Assembly: GCF_024171925.1 (NCBI RefSeq)
Contig: NZ_JAMTCO010000010.1
Location: 286,194-350,193, forward strand
Source of the DNA: Actinokineospora diospyrosa
GTDB lineage: Bacteria > Actinomycetota > Actinomycetes > Mycobacteriales > Pseudonocardiaceae
Direction of reading: 5' to 3'
Length of the DNA: 64,000 bases
A program made the position numbers and the translations under genes. Each line of letters opens with the position of its first letter. Within the stretch, counting starts at the first letter, position 1. The notes beneath the pieces were generated by a model. The model did not search any database. It saw only the letters and a program-made list of their open reading frames with translations, and was not told the origin of the DNA. This document shows, in pieces, positions 8,487-17,599 of this stretch.

Positions 8487-9613
8487 GGGCGCTTGAGGCC
8501 TGCGGTGGCGGCGCCTCGGCTGAGGACTGTTTCGTCGGTGCGGGTAAGGGCCTCGGTCTTGCGGGTGGCGGCGACCTTGGTGTCGGAGGTTAGGTCGCGG
8601 AGGCGGATCGGGGGGCCTAGGTCTGTGAGGATCGGTAGGTACTCGGCGGTGTCGACTGTCCAGCCGGTGGGGGATTTGGTGAAGTGGAAGCGGGCTAGGA
8701 CGCCTTCTTCGGTGTCGCCCTTGGGGGTTTCGTGGCGGGCGACCATGTTGCCCAAGCCGTAGGTGACCCACTTGTCGTTGATGCGCTCGAAGGGCTGCAC
8801 GACGTGGGCGTGGTGGCCGATGATCAGGTCGATGGCCGGGTCGGCGAGCAGGGTTTTGGCGGTGCGTTGTTGGTCGGGGCTGGCATCGTGCTTGCCTTCG
8901 ATGCCCCAGTGCAGGCTGGCGATGACCACCTCGGCGCCTGCCTCCCTCGCCGCGACCGCGGCAGCGCTAACTGCCTCTGGGGTGAGCATGTTCGCCATCC
9001 ACGGTGACCCTGCCGGGCGGGAGGTGCCCTGGTTGAGGCCGAAGGTGAAGGACAGGAACCCGACCTTCACGCCCGCAACCTCGCGGATCAGGGGGCGGGC
9101 TGCCTCGGCGGCCGAGCGGGCCGAGCCGGTGTGGGTGATCTTGGCGGCGTCCAAGGCGTCGAGGGTGCTGGTGACGCCGGTAGGGCCCTGGTCGAGGGTG
9201 TGGTTGGACGCGGTGGAGCAGGTGTCGAACCCGGTAGCGACAAGAGCGGTGACGACCTCGGGGGGCGCGCTGAACTTGGGGTAGCCGCGGAAAGGGCCGC
9301 TGGCGGCCGCGATCGGTACCTCAAGGTGGCACAAGGCGACGTCGGCAGCTTCCACTGCGGGTTTGATGCCTTCGAGCAGAGGGGCGTAGTCGCGCGTTCC
9401 GCCGCCGTCCTCGGTGGCCTGCTCGGTGAGGGCGGGGTGGATGAGGACGTCGCCGCCCGCGATCAAGGTGAAGCCGGACTTGGCTTGCGTGGGTGGGGCG
9501 GCAGTTGACGGTGCCGTGGTGACCTGTGGGTCTTCGGGTACCTCACCGACGGTGGGGTTACCGCTGCACGCCGCCAAGAACAGGACACCTACGAGGGCGG
9601 GCAGCCGCCTCAC
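8483..9613 (-). CDS. CapA family lipoprotein (metallophosphatase fold)
   Basis: 376 residues. A lipoprotein signal with lipobox LAAC (Cys16) is followed by a Pro/Thr linker and the CapA/PgsA domain: GGDVLIHPAL, HLEVPIA, ASNHTLDQG, SLHWGIEGKHDAS, IIGHHAHVVQPF. Members take part in poly-gamma-glutamate export or cell-surface polymer metabolism; many actinobacterial ones are uncharacterised. The GTG start overlaps the stop of the PRPP synthetase gene (GTGA), so the two are translationally coupled. Confidence 0.85.
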   Translation of the reverse strand: MRRLPALVGVLFLAACSGNPTVGEVPEDPQVTTAPSTAAPPTQAKSGFTLIAGGDVLIHPALTEQATEDGGGTRDYAPLLEGIKPAVEAADVALCHLEVPIAAASGPFRGYPKFSAPPEVVTALVATGFDTCSTASNHTLDQGPTGVTSTLDALDAAKITHTGSARSAAEAARPLIREVAGVKVGFLSFTFGLNQGTSRPAGSPWMANMLTPEAVSAAAVAAREAGAEVVIASLHWGIEGKHDASPDQQRTAKTLLADPAIDLIIGHHAHVVQPFERINDKWVTYGLGNMVARHETPKGDTEEGVLARFHFTKSPTGWTVDTAEYLPILTDLGPPIRLRDLTSDTKVAATRKTEALTRTDETVLSRGAATAGLKRP

Positions 9614-10554
9614 GGGGCATCGAAGAGGGCGCTGACGGACTCACCGTTGTGGATCCGGCGCACCGCCTCGGCGAGCGCGGGCGCGACGGACAGGACGGTG
9701 AGCTTGTCGGACTGCTCGTGGATCGGGACCGTGTTGGTGCACACGATCTCCACCACCTCCGGCTGGTCGCCGATCCGCTTGAGCGCGCCCGCGGCGAACA
9801 GACCGTGCGTGCAGGCCACCCGCACCGAGCGCACGTCGTGCTCGCGCAGCCGGGCGAGCAGTTCGATCACGGTGCTGCCCTTGGCGATCTCGTCGTCGAG
9901 CACGATGACGTCGCGACCGTCGACGTCGCCGATCACCGAGGAGATGGCGACCCGGTCGTCGGCGAACCGCTGCTTGGCCCCGGCGGCGACCGGGACCCCG
10001 AGCAGCCGGGCGAAGCGGGCGGCTTCCTTGGCGTTGCCCAGGTCGGGCGAGACGACGGTGGTGTTGGACAGGTCGAGGTTGGTGAAGTGGCCCGCGAGCT
10101 CGCGCAGGGCGTGCAGGTGGTCGACGGGCACGCTGAAGAACCCGTGCACCTGCGGCGAGTGCAGCGTCATGGTCAGCACCCGGTCGGCTCCGGCGGCGAC
10201 CATCAGGTCGGCGACCAACCGGCCGCCGATGGAGATCCGCGGCGCGTCCTTCTTGTCCGAGCGCGCGTACGCGTAGTGCGGCAGCACGACGGTGGTGCGC
10301 CCGGCCGACGCGCCCCGCGCGGCGTCGAGCATCAGCAGCAGCTCAACCAGGTTCTCCTGCACCGGCTGCACGAGCGGCTGGATGAGGAACACGTCGCGCT
10401 CGCGGCAGTTGGCCTGCAACTGCACCTCGAGGCAGTCGTTGGCGAAGCGCTGGACCCGCACCGGGTGCAGTGGTACCCCGAGGTGCTCGGAGATCTCCTT
10501 CGCCAGCGCCGGATGCGCACTCCCACCGAACAACGCGATGTCCCGCACACGCAC
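9610..10554 (-). CDS. ribose-phosphate pyrophosphokinase (PRPP synthetase), probable secondary copy
   Basis: 314 residues. It makes PRPP from ribose 5-phosphate and ATP. Visible are the ATP-binding region LPHYAYARSDKKDAPRIS (canonical enzymes have RYARQDRK), the LHSPQVHGFFSVPVDHL segment and the PRPP loop VIVLDDEIAKGST (about 213-228). The sequence departs from the housekeeping Prs usually linked to glmU, and its partner here is capA-like, so I infer a second, specialised paralogue. GTG start at 10554; 88 bases separate it from coxG upstream. Confidence 0.85.
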   Translation of the reverse strand: MRVRDIALFGGSAHPALAKEISEHLGVPLHPVRVQRFANDCLEVQLQANCRERDVFLIQPLVQPVQENLVELLLMLDAARGASAGRTTVVLPHYAYARSDKKDAPRISIGGRLVADLMVAAGADRVLTMTLHSPQVHGFFSVPVDHLHALRELAGHFTNLDLSNTTVVSPDLGNAKEAARFARLLGVPVAAGAKQRFADDRVAISSVIGDVDGRDVIVLDDEIAKGSTVIELLARLREHDVRSVRVACTHGLFAAGALKRIGDQPEVVEIVCTNTVPIHEQSDKLTVLSVAPALAEAVRRIHNGESVSALFDAP

Positions 10555-10642
10555 TCCCGTTGACCAGGCCCGATCCGCAGCGGTCGCTGCGACCCAACCC
10601 TAGTGGCCCCCGGTCGCGCCTCCGATCAGGAGGGCGGCACCC

Positions 10643-11380
10643 TCAACGGCGCCCCCTTCGAACGAGTAGGACGACCACGAGCGCCACCAGAGCCACGACT
10701 ACTGGCAAAGCGCGCTTAGCGACTGACTTGCCCGCGTACTCGAGCAAGTCGACCGGTTCCGCCTCCTCAACCCGAGGCGGCTCCGGTGTGGGTGGCTTGA
10801 CCTGTTCCGGTTGTTGAGGTTCTGGCTCGGATCCGGCAGGTTCGGGGTCAGCGGAGTCGAGGTCAGCGGAGTCGGGCTCGGCCGGATCCTCGGCGAGTGG
10901 CTCCGCGGCTGGGGGTTCCACAGCGGGCGGCTCCGCGGCGGGGGCGAGTTTATCGGCCAGGCAGGTGGCGAAGGTGTCGAGGATCTTGCCGCCCACCTCG
11001 ACTATCAGCCCCCTGCCGAACTGGGCCGGTTTGCCGGTGATCGCCAAGTCGGTGTGGACGGTGCCGGTGGTCGTGGCGCCGTCTTCGGCCAGGGTGACGG
11101 TCACCGTGGCGGCGGCGGTGCCGTTGCCCCTGGAGTCCTTGCCGGTGGCCTTGATCACGAGCTTGCCCGCTTGTTCGTCGCGGTCGAGGAAGCGGCCGTT
11201 CCCCTTGTAGAGCAAGGAGATGGGGCCGAGCTTGACCTTGACCGTCCCGGTGAAGCTGTCGCCGTCGACTTCGGTCAGGGTGGCGCCCGGCATGCACGGC
11301 GCCACCCGCTGCGGGTCGAGCAGGGCCGTCCAGACCACGGCTAGCGGGGCCGAGACGGTGAACTGGTGCTCCAACTGCAC
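10643..11380 (-). CDS. coxG: CoxG-like SRPBCC protein with C-terminal membrane anchor
   Basis: 245 residues. An N-terminal CoxG/SRPBCC domain (1-150: FTVSAPLAVVWTALLDPQRV, CMPGATLTEVDGD, KVKLGPISLLYKG) is followed by an acidic Pro/Glu/Ala linker and a C-terminal helix, LPVVVALVALVVVLLVRRG. CoxG of CO-oxidising bacteria helps place the dehydrogenase at the membrane. It lies 11 bases downstream of coxM, so it is the last gene of the operon. The tail helix fits an anchoring role. Confidence 0.85.
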   Translation of the reverse strand: MQLEHQFTVSAPLAVVWTALLDPQRVAPCMPGATLTEVDGDSFTGTVKVKLGPISLLYKGNGRFLDRDEQAGKLVIKATGKDSRGNGTAAATVTVTLAEDGATTTGTVHTDLAITGKPAQFGRGLIVEVGGKILDTFATCLADKLAPAAEPPAVEPPAAEPLAEDPAEPDSADLDSADPEPAGSEPEPQQPEQVKPPTPEPPRVEEAEPVDLLEYAGKSVAKRALPVVVALVALVVVLLVRRGRR

Positions 11381-11391
11381 GGCATGACCTC

Positions 11392-12246
11392 CTAGACGCC
11401 CGCCGCGGCGGTTACGGCCCGCGAGGTGAGGACGCGGGCAAGGTGTTCGCGGTAGGCGGTGTCGGCGTTGCTGTCCTCGGTCGCGCTGGTGCCATCCGCG
11501 GCGTGTGCCGCAGCAGCCTTGATGGCCTCGACAGTGGCTGGTTGCCCAACCAGCGCCTCTTCAACCGCGCGAGCCCGCACGGGAACCGAGGACATGTTGG
11601 TCAGTCCGACCCTGGCCTCGGCGATCACCCCACCTTCGGTGCGCACGGCAGCGGCAACGGCAACGATTGACCATGCCTGGGCGACTCGGTTGAACTTCTC
11701 GTAGTGCGCGCCCCAGCCGGTGTGTTTCGGTACGCGTACCGCGACGAGAATCTCGTCCTGGCGCAGCGCGGTGGTGAAGTAGTCGACGAAGAAGTCGGAT
11801 GCGGCGACTGTGCGTTCGCCTTCTAGCCCGTGCAGCACCAGTTCCGCCTCTAGGGCCAAGACTGGCGCGAGTAGGTCTCCTGCGGGGTCGGCGTGCGCGA
11901 TGGCCCCGCCGAAGGTGCCGCGGTGGCGGACCTGCGGGTCGGCGACGGTGTCAGTGGCGACCTTGAGCAGCAGCGCGTGGTCGCGCACAGCGGGATCGCG
12001 CTGGACCTCGTAGTGCGTGGTGGTCGACCCGATGACCAGGGCGTCGCCGTCGTCGCGGATGCCGCGCAGCTCGGGGATCCGGCCGATGTCCACCAGGGTG
12101 GTGGGCGCGGCGAGCCGCATGCGCAGGACCGGGATCAGGCTCTGGCCGCCCGCGATGACCTTCGCGTCGTCGCCCGCGTCGGCGAGGGCGCGCACCGCCT
12201 CGTCCACTGTGGATGGAGCGGTGTAGTCGAACGCCGCTGGGATCAC
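11392..12246 (-). CDS. coxM: molybdenum hydroxylase FAD subunit (CoxM-like)
   Basis: 284 residues, the usual size for the medium subunit. FAD-binding motifs AGGQSLIPVLRMRLA (about 32-46) and the second loop TFGGAIAHADPAGDL are intact. It passes electrons from the 2Fe-2S clusters to the acceptor. The GTG at 12246 is chosen because it overlaps the coxL stop by four bases and gives the family start VIPAAFDY. Confidence 0.88.
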   Translation of the reverse strand: MIPAAFDYTAPSTVDEAVRALADAGDDAKVIAGGQSLIPVLRMRLAAPTTLVDIGRIPELRGIRDDGDALVIGSTTTHYEVQRDPAVRDHALLLKVATDTVADPQVRHRGTFGGAIAHADPAGDLLAPVLALEAELVLHGLEGERTVAASDFFVDYFTTALRQDEILVAVRVPKHTGWGAHYEKFNRVAQAWSIVAVAAAVRTEGGVIAEARVGLTNMSSVPVRARAVEEALVGQPATVEAIKAAAAHAADGTSATEDSNADTAYREHLARVLTSRAVTAAAGV

Positions 12247-14678
12247 GCCGCACCTCCGCTGGTGTCGATCGAGCCGAGGCCGCCGCCCGCCTCGCCGCCG
12301 AGGCCGCCCGCGTCGGTGGGGCCGCCGTTGATCGCCGTCCACACGCGCATCGGCGTGCACGGCATCTGGATGTCGTTGACCCCGAAGTGGCGCACCGCGT
12401 CCACAACGGCGTTGACCACGGCTGGGGTGGAGGCGATGGTGCCCGCCTCGCCGACGCCCTTGACGCCAAGCTGGTTGGTGGTCGATGGCGTCTCGGTGCG
12501 ATCTGTGTCGAAGTGCGGTAGGTCTACCGCAGACGGGACGAGGTAATCGGCCAGCGTGCCCGTCGTCAGAGTGCCGCTCTCATCATGAACGGCCTCTTCA
12601 TAGAGGGCCTGCGCGAGACCTTGCGCAAGGCCACCGTGTACCTGGCCTTCCACAATGATCGGGTTCACCACTACGCCGACGTCGTCGACGCAGACGTACT
12701 TGCGGATCTTCACGAACCCGGTCTCGGTGTCGACATCTACCGCGCACAGGTGGGTGCCGTGCGGGAACGAGAAGTTCTCCGGGTCGAAGGTGGCTTCAGA
12801 GTCCAGCGATGGCTCTACCCCGTCTGGCAGGTCATGCGCGGCGAAGACCGCCAGGGCGACATCCGTGAGCCCGGTTGAGCGGTCGGTGCCCTTGACGGTG
12901 AACCTGCCGCCGGAGAACTCGAGGTCGCTTTCCGCGCACTCCATTGTGTGCGCGGCGATCCGGCGTGCCTTGCGGATGACCTTCTCCCCCGCTTTAAGCA
13001 CCGCCATAGCGCCAACAGTGAGCGAGCGAGATCCGTAGGTGTCGAGTCCTCTTGGTGAGGTCTGGGTATCACCGTGCAGGACCTCGACATCCTCGAACGG
13101 CACGCCCAGCTGGTCGGCGACGATCTGGCTCCAAGCCGTCTCGTGGCCCTGCCCGTGCGCGGACGACCCGGTGACGACCTCGACCTTTCCGCTGGGCAGC
13201 ATCCGGACGGCTGCATGCTCCCAACCACCCGCGCCATAGGACAGCGACCCGAGCACTCGCGAAGGGGCCAGCCCGCACATCTCGGTGAACGTCGAGGTGC
13301 CGATCCCCAACTGCACCACGTCGCCGCGTTCGCGGCGTTCCCGCTGCTCCGCGCGCAACGCGTCGTACCCGAACATCTCCTTGGCCTTGGCGGTGGCGGC
13401 CTCGTAGTTGCCCGTGTCGTACTCCAGGCCGCAGACGGTGGTGAACGGGAACTCGTCGTGCTTGATCCAGTTCTGCTCGCGCAGCTCGATCGGGTCTCGG
13501 CCGAGTTCGGCGGCCAACTCGTCCATCAACCGCTCGATGGCGTAGGTGGCTTCCGGCCTACCCGCGCCCCGGTAGGCGTCTGTGGGGGTCTTGTTGGTGA
13601 AGACGTTGGTACAGGCGAACCGGTACGCCGGGAACTTGTAGATGGCGTTGAACATGAACGCACCCAGGATCGGTACGCCAGGCGTGACCAACCGAAGATA
13701 AGCGCCCATGTCGGCGAGTAGGTCCACCTTGAGGCCGGTGACCGTACCGTCGCGGCGAGCGGCAAGGGTGAGCTTCTGGATCTGGTCGCGACCGTGGTGG
13801 GCCGATAGCAGCGACTCCGAACGGGACTCGGTCCACTTCACCGGCTTGCCGAGCCGGGTCGCGACCACGAGGGAGACAACCTCTTCTGGCGTGACCTGGA
13901 GCTTGCCGCCGAACCCGCCGCCGACGTCAGGGGCGATGACGCGCAGCTTGTGCTCGGGAATGCCGGTGGTCAGCGCCAGCATCAACCGCAAGATGTGCGG
14001 AATCTGCGTGGCAGACCAGACAGTGGTCTGTTCGCCGGTGGGGTCGACGAGCACCGAGCGCGGCTCCATGAACGCCGGGATGAGCCGCTGTTGGCGATAG
14101 GTGCGCTCGATGAGCACTTCCGCTTCGGCGATGGCCTGTTCGACATCGCTGCCGGTGCCCGCCTCCGCGGAGTCGAACACCCAATGCGCCGACTTGTTGG
14201 TGCCCAAGTCCGCGTGGACGAGATCAGCGCCGTCGGCGACCGCGGCCGTCATGTCGAGCACGACCGGAAGGTCCTCGTACTCGACTTCAATTGCCTCTAG
14301 GGCGTCGTGCGCTTCAGCGTTGCCTCGGGCTACTACGACAGCCACTGCCTCGCCAGCGAAGTTGACCTGGTCTACAGCTAGCGACGGCGCGGCAGGGGCT
14401 TTCTGGTCTGGAGTGATCGGCCACGCGCAGGGAAGACTGCCTTGAGCCTCCGCGAGATCGCGTCCCGTGAAGATCGCGATGACGCCAGGTTTGCGCCGGG
14501 CATCCTCCACGTCGATAGAGGTGATTTTGGCGTGCGCGACCGGGCTGCGCAGGAAGGCGAGGTGAAGCAGCCCGGGGACGGTGAGGTTGTCTGTCCAACG
14601 GGTACGACCGGTGATCAGCCGCGCGTCTTCCTTGCGCAGCCTTGCCTTGCCGACCTCGGGTTCTATGGTCGCGGTCAT
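12243..14678 (-). CDS. coxL: molybdenum hydroxylase large subunit, form II CoxL-like
   Basis: 811 residues, binding the molybdopterin cofactor. Motifs: GGGFGGKLQ, the active-site loop DAYRGAGRPEA (about 367-377), GQGHETAWSQIVADQLGVPF, and a C-terminal GVGEAGTIASTPAVVNAV with the conserved glutamate. AYRGAGR is the form II signature; true CO dehydrogenases (form I) carry AYxCSFR. The gene order S-L-M also fits form II. The substrate is therefore uncertain: an aldehyde, a purine-like compound or another small molecule is as likely as CO. ATG at 14678 shares one base with the coxS stop. Confidence 0.9.
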   Translation of the reverse strand: MTATIEPEVGKARLRKEDARLITGRTRWTDNLTVPGLLHLAFLRSPVAHAKITSIDVEDARRKPGVIAIFTGRDLAEAQGSLPCAWPITPDQKAPAAPSLAVDQVNFAGEAVAVVVARGNAEAHDALEAIEVEYEDLPVVLDMTAAVADGADLVHADLGTNKSAHWVFDSAEAGTGSDVEQAIAEAEVLIERTYRQQRLIPAFMEPRSVLVDPTGEQTTVWSATQIPHILRLMLALTTGIPEHKLRVIAPDVGGGFGGKLQVTPEEVVSLVVATRLGKPVKWTESRSESLLSAHHGRDQIQKLTLAARRDGTVTGLKVDLLADMGAYLRLVTPGVPILGAFMFNAIYKFPAYRFACTNVFTNKTPTDAYRGAGRPEATYAIERLMDELAAELGRDPIELREQNWIKHDEFPFTTVCGLEYDTGNYEAATAKAKEMFGYDALRAEQRERRERGDVVQLGIGTSTFTEMCGLAPSRVLGSLSYGAGGWEHAAVRMLPSGKVEVVTGSSAHGQGHETAWSQIVADQLGVPFEDVEVLHGDTQTSPRGLDTYGSRSLTVGAMAVLKAGEKVIRKARRIAAHTMECAESDLEFSGGRFTVKGTDRSTGLTDVALAVFAAHDLPDGVEPSLDSEATFDPENFSFPHGTHLCAVDVDTETGFVKIRKYVCVDDVGVVVNPIIVEGQVHGGLAQGLAQALYEEAVHDESGTLTTGTLADYLVPSAVDLPHFDTDRTETPSTTNQLGVKGVGEAGTIASTPAVVNAVVDAVRHFGVNDIQMPCTPMRVWTAINGGPTDAGGLGGEAGGGLGSIDTSGGAA

Positions 14679-15169
14679 CACTGGCCCCCAACCGGCTGCT
14701 GAGATCCGGGCTTGAGCTTCTGCGCCGCGTCTTGCACTGCCCGCACGATGTTCTGGTAGCCGGTGCAGCGGCAGAGGTTGCCCTCCAAGCCGTGCCGGAC
14801 GGTGTCCTCGTCCGGATCGGGGTGGTCGGCGAGGAGGTCGATCGACTGCATGATCATCCCCGGCGTGCAGAAGCCGCACTGCAGGGCGTGGTTGTCGTGG
14901 AAGGCCTGCTGGACCGGGTGCAGCTCGCCGTCGCGGGCGAGGCCCTCGATGGTGGTGACCTCGGCGCCGTCGACCTGCACGGCGAGCACCGAGCACGACT
15001 TCACGCTCTGCCCGTTCAGGTGCACCGTGCACGAGCCGCAGTTGCTCGTGTCGCAGCCGACGACGGTCCCGGTCTTGCCGATGGTCTCGCGCAGGTAGTG
15101 GACCAGCAGCTTTCGCGGTTCCACCTCATCGGTGTAGGTGGTCCCGTCGACGGTGACGGTGATGCGCAT
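14678..15169 (-). CDS. coxS: molybdenum hydroxylase 2Fe-2S subunit (CoxS-like)
   Basis: 163 residues with both iron-sulfur domains: plant-type cluster [12 protein letters not shown] (about 38-49) and the C-terminal cluster CGFCTPGM plus [13 protein letters not shown]. It starts the tight coxS-coxL-coxM-coxG run. Electrons move from the Mo centre through its two clusters to CoxM. Confidence 0.92.
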   Translation of the reverse strand: MRITVTVDGTTYTDEVEPRKLLVHYLRETIGKTGTVVGCDTSNCGSCTVHLNGQSVKSCSVLAVQVDGAEVTTIEGLARDGELHPVQQAFHDNHALQCGFCTPGMIMQSIDLLADHPDPDEDTVRHGLEGNLCRCTGYQNIVRAVQDAAQKLKPGSQQPVGGQ

Positions 15170-15283
15170 CCTGCCTCCCAGCGGTGGCGTGGTGGTCAGC
15201 CCGGGTGAGCCCGCGGTGCGTGATCGGGCTCACAAACCAGCCTGCCCCGGTTCGCCCGTCCGGACAAGCCCGATCAGCCAGCC

Positions 15284-15304
15284 TGTGGACAACTCTGTGG
15301 ACAC
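15284..15304. promoter_or_regulatory. pair of DnaA-box-like sequences upstream of coxS
   Basis: In the 193-base gap between coxS and the xdhC/coxI gene, TGTGGACAA (15284-15292) and TGTGGACAC (15296-15304) lie 12 bases apart in the same orientation. TGTGGACAA is the complement of the actinobacterial DnaA box TTGTCCACA. No clear promoter was found in the gap. Whether DnaA binds here is inference. Confidence 0.4.
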
Positions 15305-15362
15305 CTCGTCCCGACCAGGGAGGTATCCGCAGGTCAGCGTGACCATAGCCGCGTCAAGCGGA

Positions 15363-16475
15363 CTACCCGTGGATACGTCCGGACAGGACTGACAGGCGCT
15401 GCCCGCCGCCGCCCCAGCGGGTCGCGATGATCTCCGCCGCGATCGACACGGCGGTCTCCTCCGGGGTCCTGGCGCCCAGGTCGAGGCCGATCGGCGAGGC
15501 CAGCGCGGCCAGTTCCCCCTCGGTCAGGCCGTCCTCGCGGAGGCGGGCCAGCCGGTCGGCGTGGGTGCGCCGGGAGCCCATGGCCCCCACGTAACCGAGC
15601 TCGGCGCGCAGGGCGACCCGCAGGACCGGGACGTCGAACTTCGGGTCGTGGGTGAGCACCGTGACCACGGTGCGCTCGTCGACCCGCCCCTCGGCGAGCT
15701 GCCGCTCCAGGTAGCGGTGGGGCCAGTCGACGACGACCTCGTGCGCGCTGGGGAACCGGCTGGTGGTCGCGAAGACCGGTCGGGCGTCGCAGACCGTGAC
15801 CCGGTAGCCGAGGTAGGCACCCATCCTGGCCATAGCGGCGGCGAAGTCGATCGCGCCGAACACCAGCATCCTGGGCGGTGGTTCGAAGGAGTTCACGAAC
15901 ACCGACATGCCCTCACCACGCCGCTCCCCGTCCGGGCCGTACCCGAGCATGGCGGTGCGGCCCGCAGCGAGCAGGCCGCGGGCGTCATCGACGATGGCCG
16001 CGTCGACCCGGTCGGATCCAGCGCTACCGGTATGCCGGTCAGTCCAGACCAAGATCCGCCTACCCAGCCTCTTGGGGTCGCTATGGGTGACGACAGTGGC
16101 AACGGCGACAGGTACCTCTGCCTGGACGGACTCGGCGAGCTGTTCGAACTCGGGGAAGGTGTCGGCGGCGATGCGTTCTACGTAGATATCGATGATCCCG
16201 CCGCAGGTCAGACCCACTGCGAAAGCGTCGTCATCGCTGATGCCGTAGCGCTGGAGGACAGGGTGGCCAGTGTCGAGAACGTCCTTGCCGAGTTCGTAGA
16301 CGGCCCCCTCCACGCATCCTCCGGAGACACTGCCGGTGACGGTGCCATCGGGGGCGACAACCATCGCCGCGCCGGGAGACCTCGGCGCGGAAGAGAAGGT
16401 GGCGACGACGGTGCCTAGCGCTACCGGCTCACCCGACTGGTAGCGGCGTAGGACCTCGTCGAGCACGTCACGCAC
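15363..16475 (-). CDS. XdhC/CoxI family protein (molybdenum cofactor insertion)
   Basis: 370 residues. An N-terminal XdhC domain (VVATFSSAPRSPGAAMVV, SGGCVEGAVYE, LTCGGIIDIYVE) is followed by a Rossmann-like C-terminal domain with the segments LVFGAIDFAAAMARM and VCDARPVFA. The family delivers sulfurated Moco to xanthine dehydrogenase-type enzymes. The GTG start overlaps the end of the VWA gene by eight bases. The second metal-loop glycines and cysteines appear intact. Confidence 0.85.
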   Translation of the reverse strand: MRDVLDEVLRRYQSGEPVALGTVVATFSSAPRSPGAAMVVAPDGTVTGSVSGGCVEGAVYELGKDVLDTGHPVLQRYGISDDDAFAVGLTCGGIIDIYVERIAADTFPEFEQLAESVQAEVPVAVATVVTHSDPKRLGRRILVWTDRHTGSAGSDRVDAAIVDDARGLLAAGRTAMLGYGPDGERRGEGMSVFVNSFEPPPRMLVFGAIDFAAAMARMGAYLGYRVTVCDARPVFATTSRFPSAHEVVVDWPHRYLERQLAEGRVDERTVVTVLTHDPKFDVPVLRVALRAELGYVGAMGSRRTHADRLARLREDGLTEGELAALASPIGLDLGARTPEETAVSIAAEIIATRWGGGGQRLSVLSGRIHG

Positions 16476-17565
16476 GGCGAACCTCCCGGAGCAGGAGATC
16501 GAGTGTGGCCACGCTGTGGCCCGCGAGCAACCTGTCGATGTGCGGTAGCGCTACCGCGATGCCGGACTGCACGGGCTGGTAGACCGGTGACCCTGCGTGT
16601 GGGTTGACCCAGAACACCCGGTACGCGAGGCGGCTCAACCTGGCCATCTGCGCGGCGAGCAGAGAGGGGTCGCCGCGTTCCCACCCGTCGGAGAACAGCA
16701 CGACCACGGCCTGCCTCGCGACGCCCCGTTGACCCCACCTGTCCAGGAACGCCCGGAGGGTCTCACCAAGCCGGGTACCGCCAGCGAAGTCGGGCACGGC
16801 ACGAGCGGCACCGGTAAGAGCCTGTTCGGGGTCGCGCTGGCGTAGTTGGCGGGTGAGTCTCGTCAGGCGGGTCCCGAGGGTGAAGACCTCGGTGGGCGCA
16901 CGGCGGGCCATGGCGTGGGCGAACCGCAGCAGCGCATCGGCGTAAGGCGTCATCGAGCCGGACACGTCGACCAGCAGGACCACGCGACGGGGTTTGCTGG
17001 CGCGGCGCTTGCGGGCGATGCGCATCGGCTCGCCGCCGGTCGCCCGCATCATCCGCAAGGTGCGGCGCTCGTCGACCCGCCCCCGCCGGTTGGGTCGCCA
17101 TCGCACCGCAGGTCGCTGGGGTGGTTCGGGGCGAAGAAGGTCGATCATCTCCCGTAGGTGAGCCCGCTCTGCCGCCGTGAGGTCGGAAATGTCCCGATGA
17201 CGCAAGACCTCGGCTGAGCTGGCCAGCGGGTCTATTTGCACAGCGCTCTCACCATCGGCAGAACTACCTGCGACCAGGGCGGCGATGTGCCCTCGCTTGG
17301 GTCGGGGGTCTCGGGTAGGTCTGATAGCGCGTGGGGTGTCTCCGGTGAACCAAGCGTGGAAGGCGCTGTCATAGCGCGGCAGGTCGTCCGGCTCCGAGCA
17401 CAAGGTGAGCCTGCCTGCCCAGTAGACCTGGGTGACGTCGGCAAGGTCTAGCAGATCCACTGCTGCCAGGTAGCCCCTTACGCGCTCAGGACCGCAGGCC
17501 ACGCCAGCGGCTCGCAAAGCCACAGCGAACCCAACGAGGCCGGGGAGCGGGTCGATCTGACTCAC
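16468..17565 (-). CDS. VWA domain protein, CoxE-like
   Basis: 365 residues. The C-terminal half is a von Willebrand A domain with MIDAS motif DVSGS in VVLLVDVSGSMTPYADALL, and later SDGWERGDPSLLAAQM. CoxE proteins work with the MoxR-type ATPase CoxD to mature the Mo-Cu/Mo centre. Here the ATPase partner is not adjacent but 6 kb away at 23718-24560. Start taken as the GTG at 17565 (VSQIDPLPGLVGF); the open frame upstream overlaps padR. It lies 34 bases from padR on the same strand. Confidence 0.8.
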   Translation of the reverse strand: MSQIDPLPGLVGFAVALRAAGVACGPERVRGYLAAVDLLDLADVTQVYWAGRLTLCSEPDDLPRYDSAFHAWFTGDTPRAIRPTRDPRPKRGHIAALVAGSSADGESAVQIDPLASSAEVLRHRDISDLTAAERAHLREMIDLLRPEPPQRPAVRWRPNRRGRVDERRTLRMMRATGGEPMRIARKRRASKPRRVVLLVDVSGSMTPYADALLRFAHAMARRAPTEVFTLGTRLTRLTRQLRQRDPEQALTGAARAVPDFAGGTRLGETLRAFLDRWGQRGVARQAVVVLFSDGWERGDPSLLAAQMARLSRLAYRVFWVNPHAGSPVYQPVQSGIAVALPHIDRLLAGHSVATLDLLLREVRRA

Positions 17566-17599
17566 CCCCGCAGTGTGCCCCAGGTCACCCACCTGCTGC

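Noticed and set aside
12243-14678. Bona fide carbon monoxide dehydrogenase large subunit
   Set aside because: The active-site loop is AYRGAGR (form II) and not AYxCSFR (form I).
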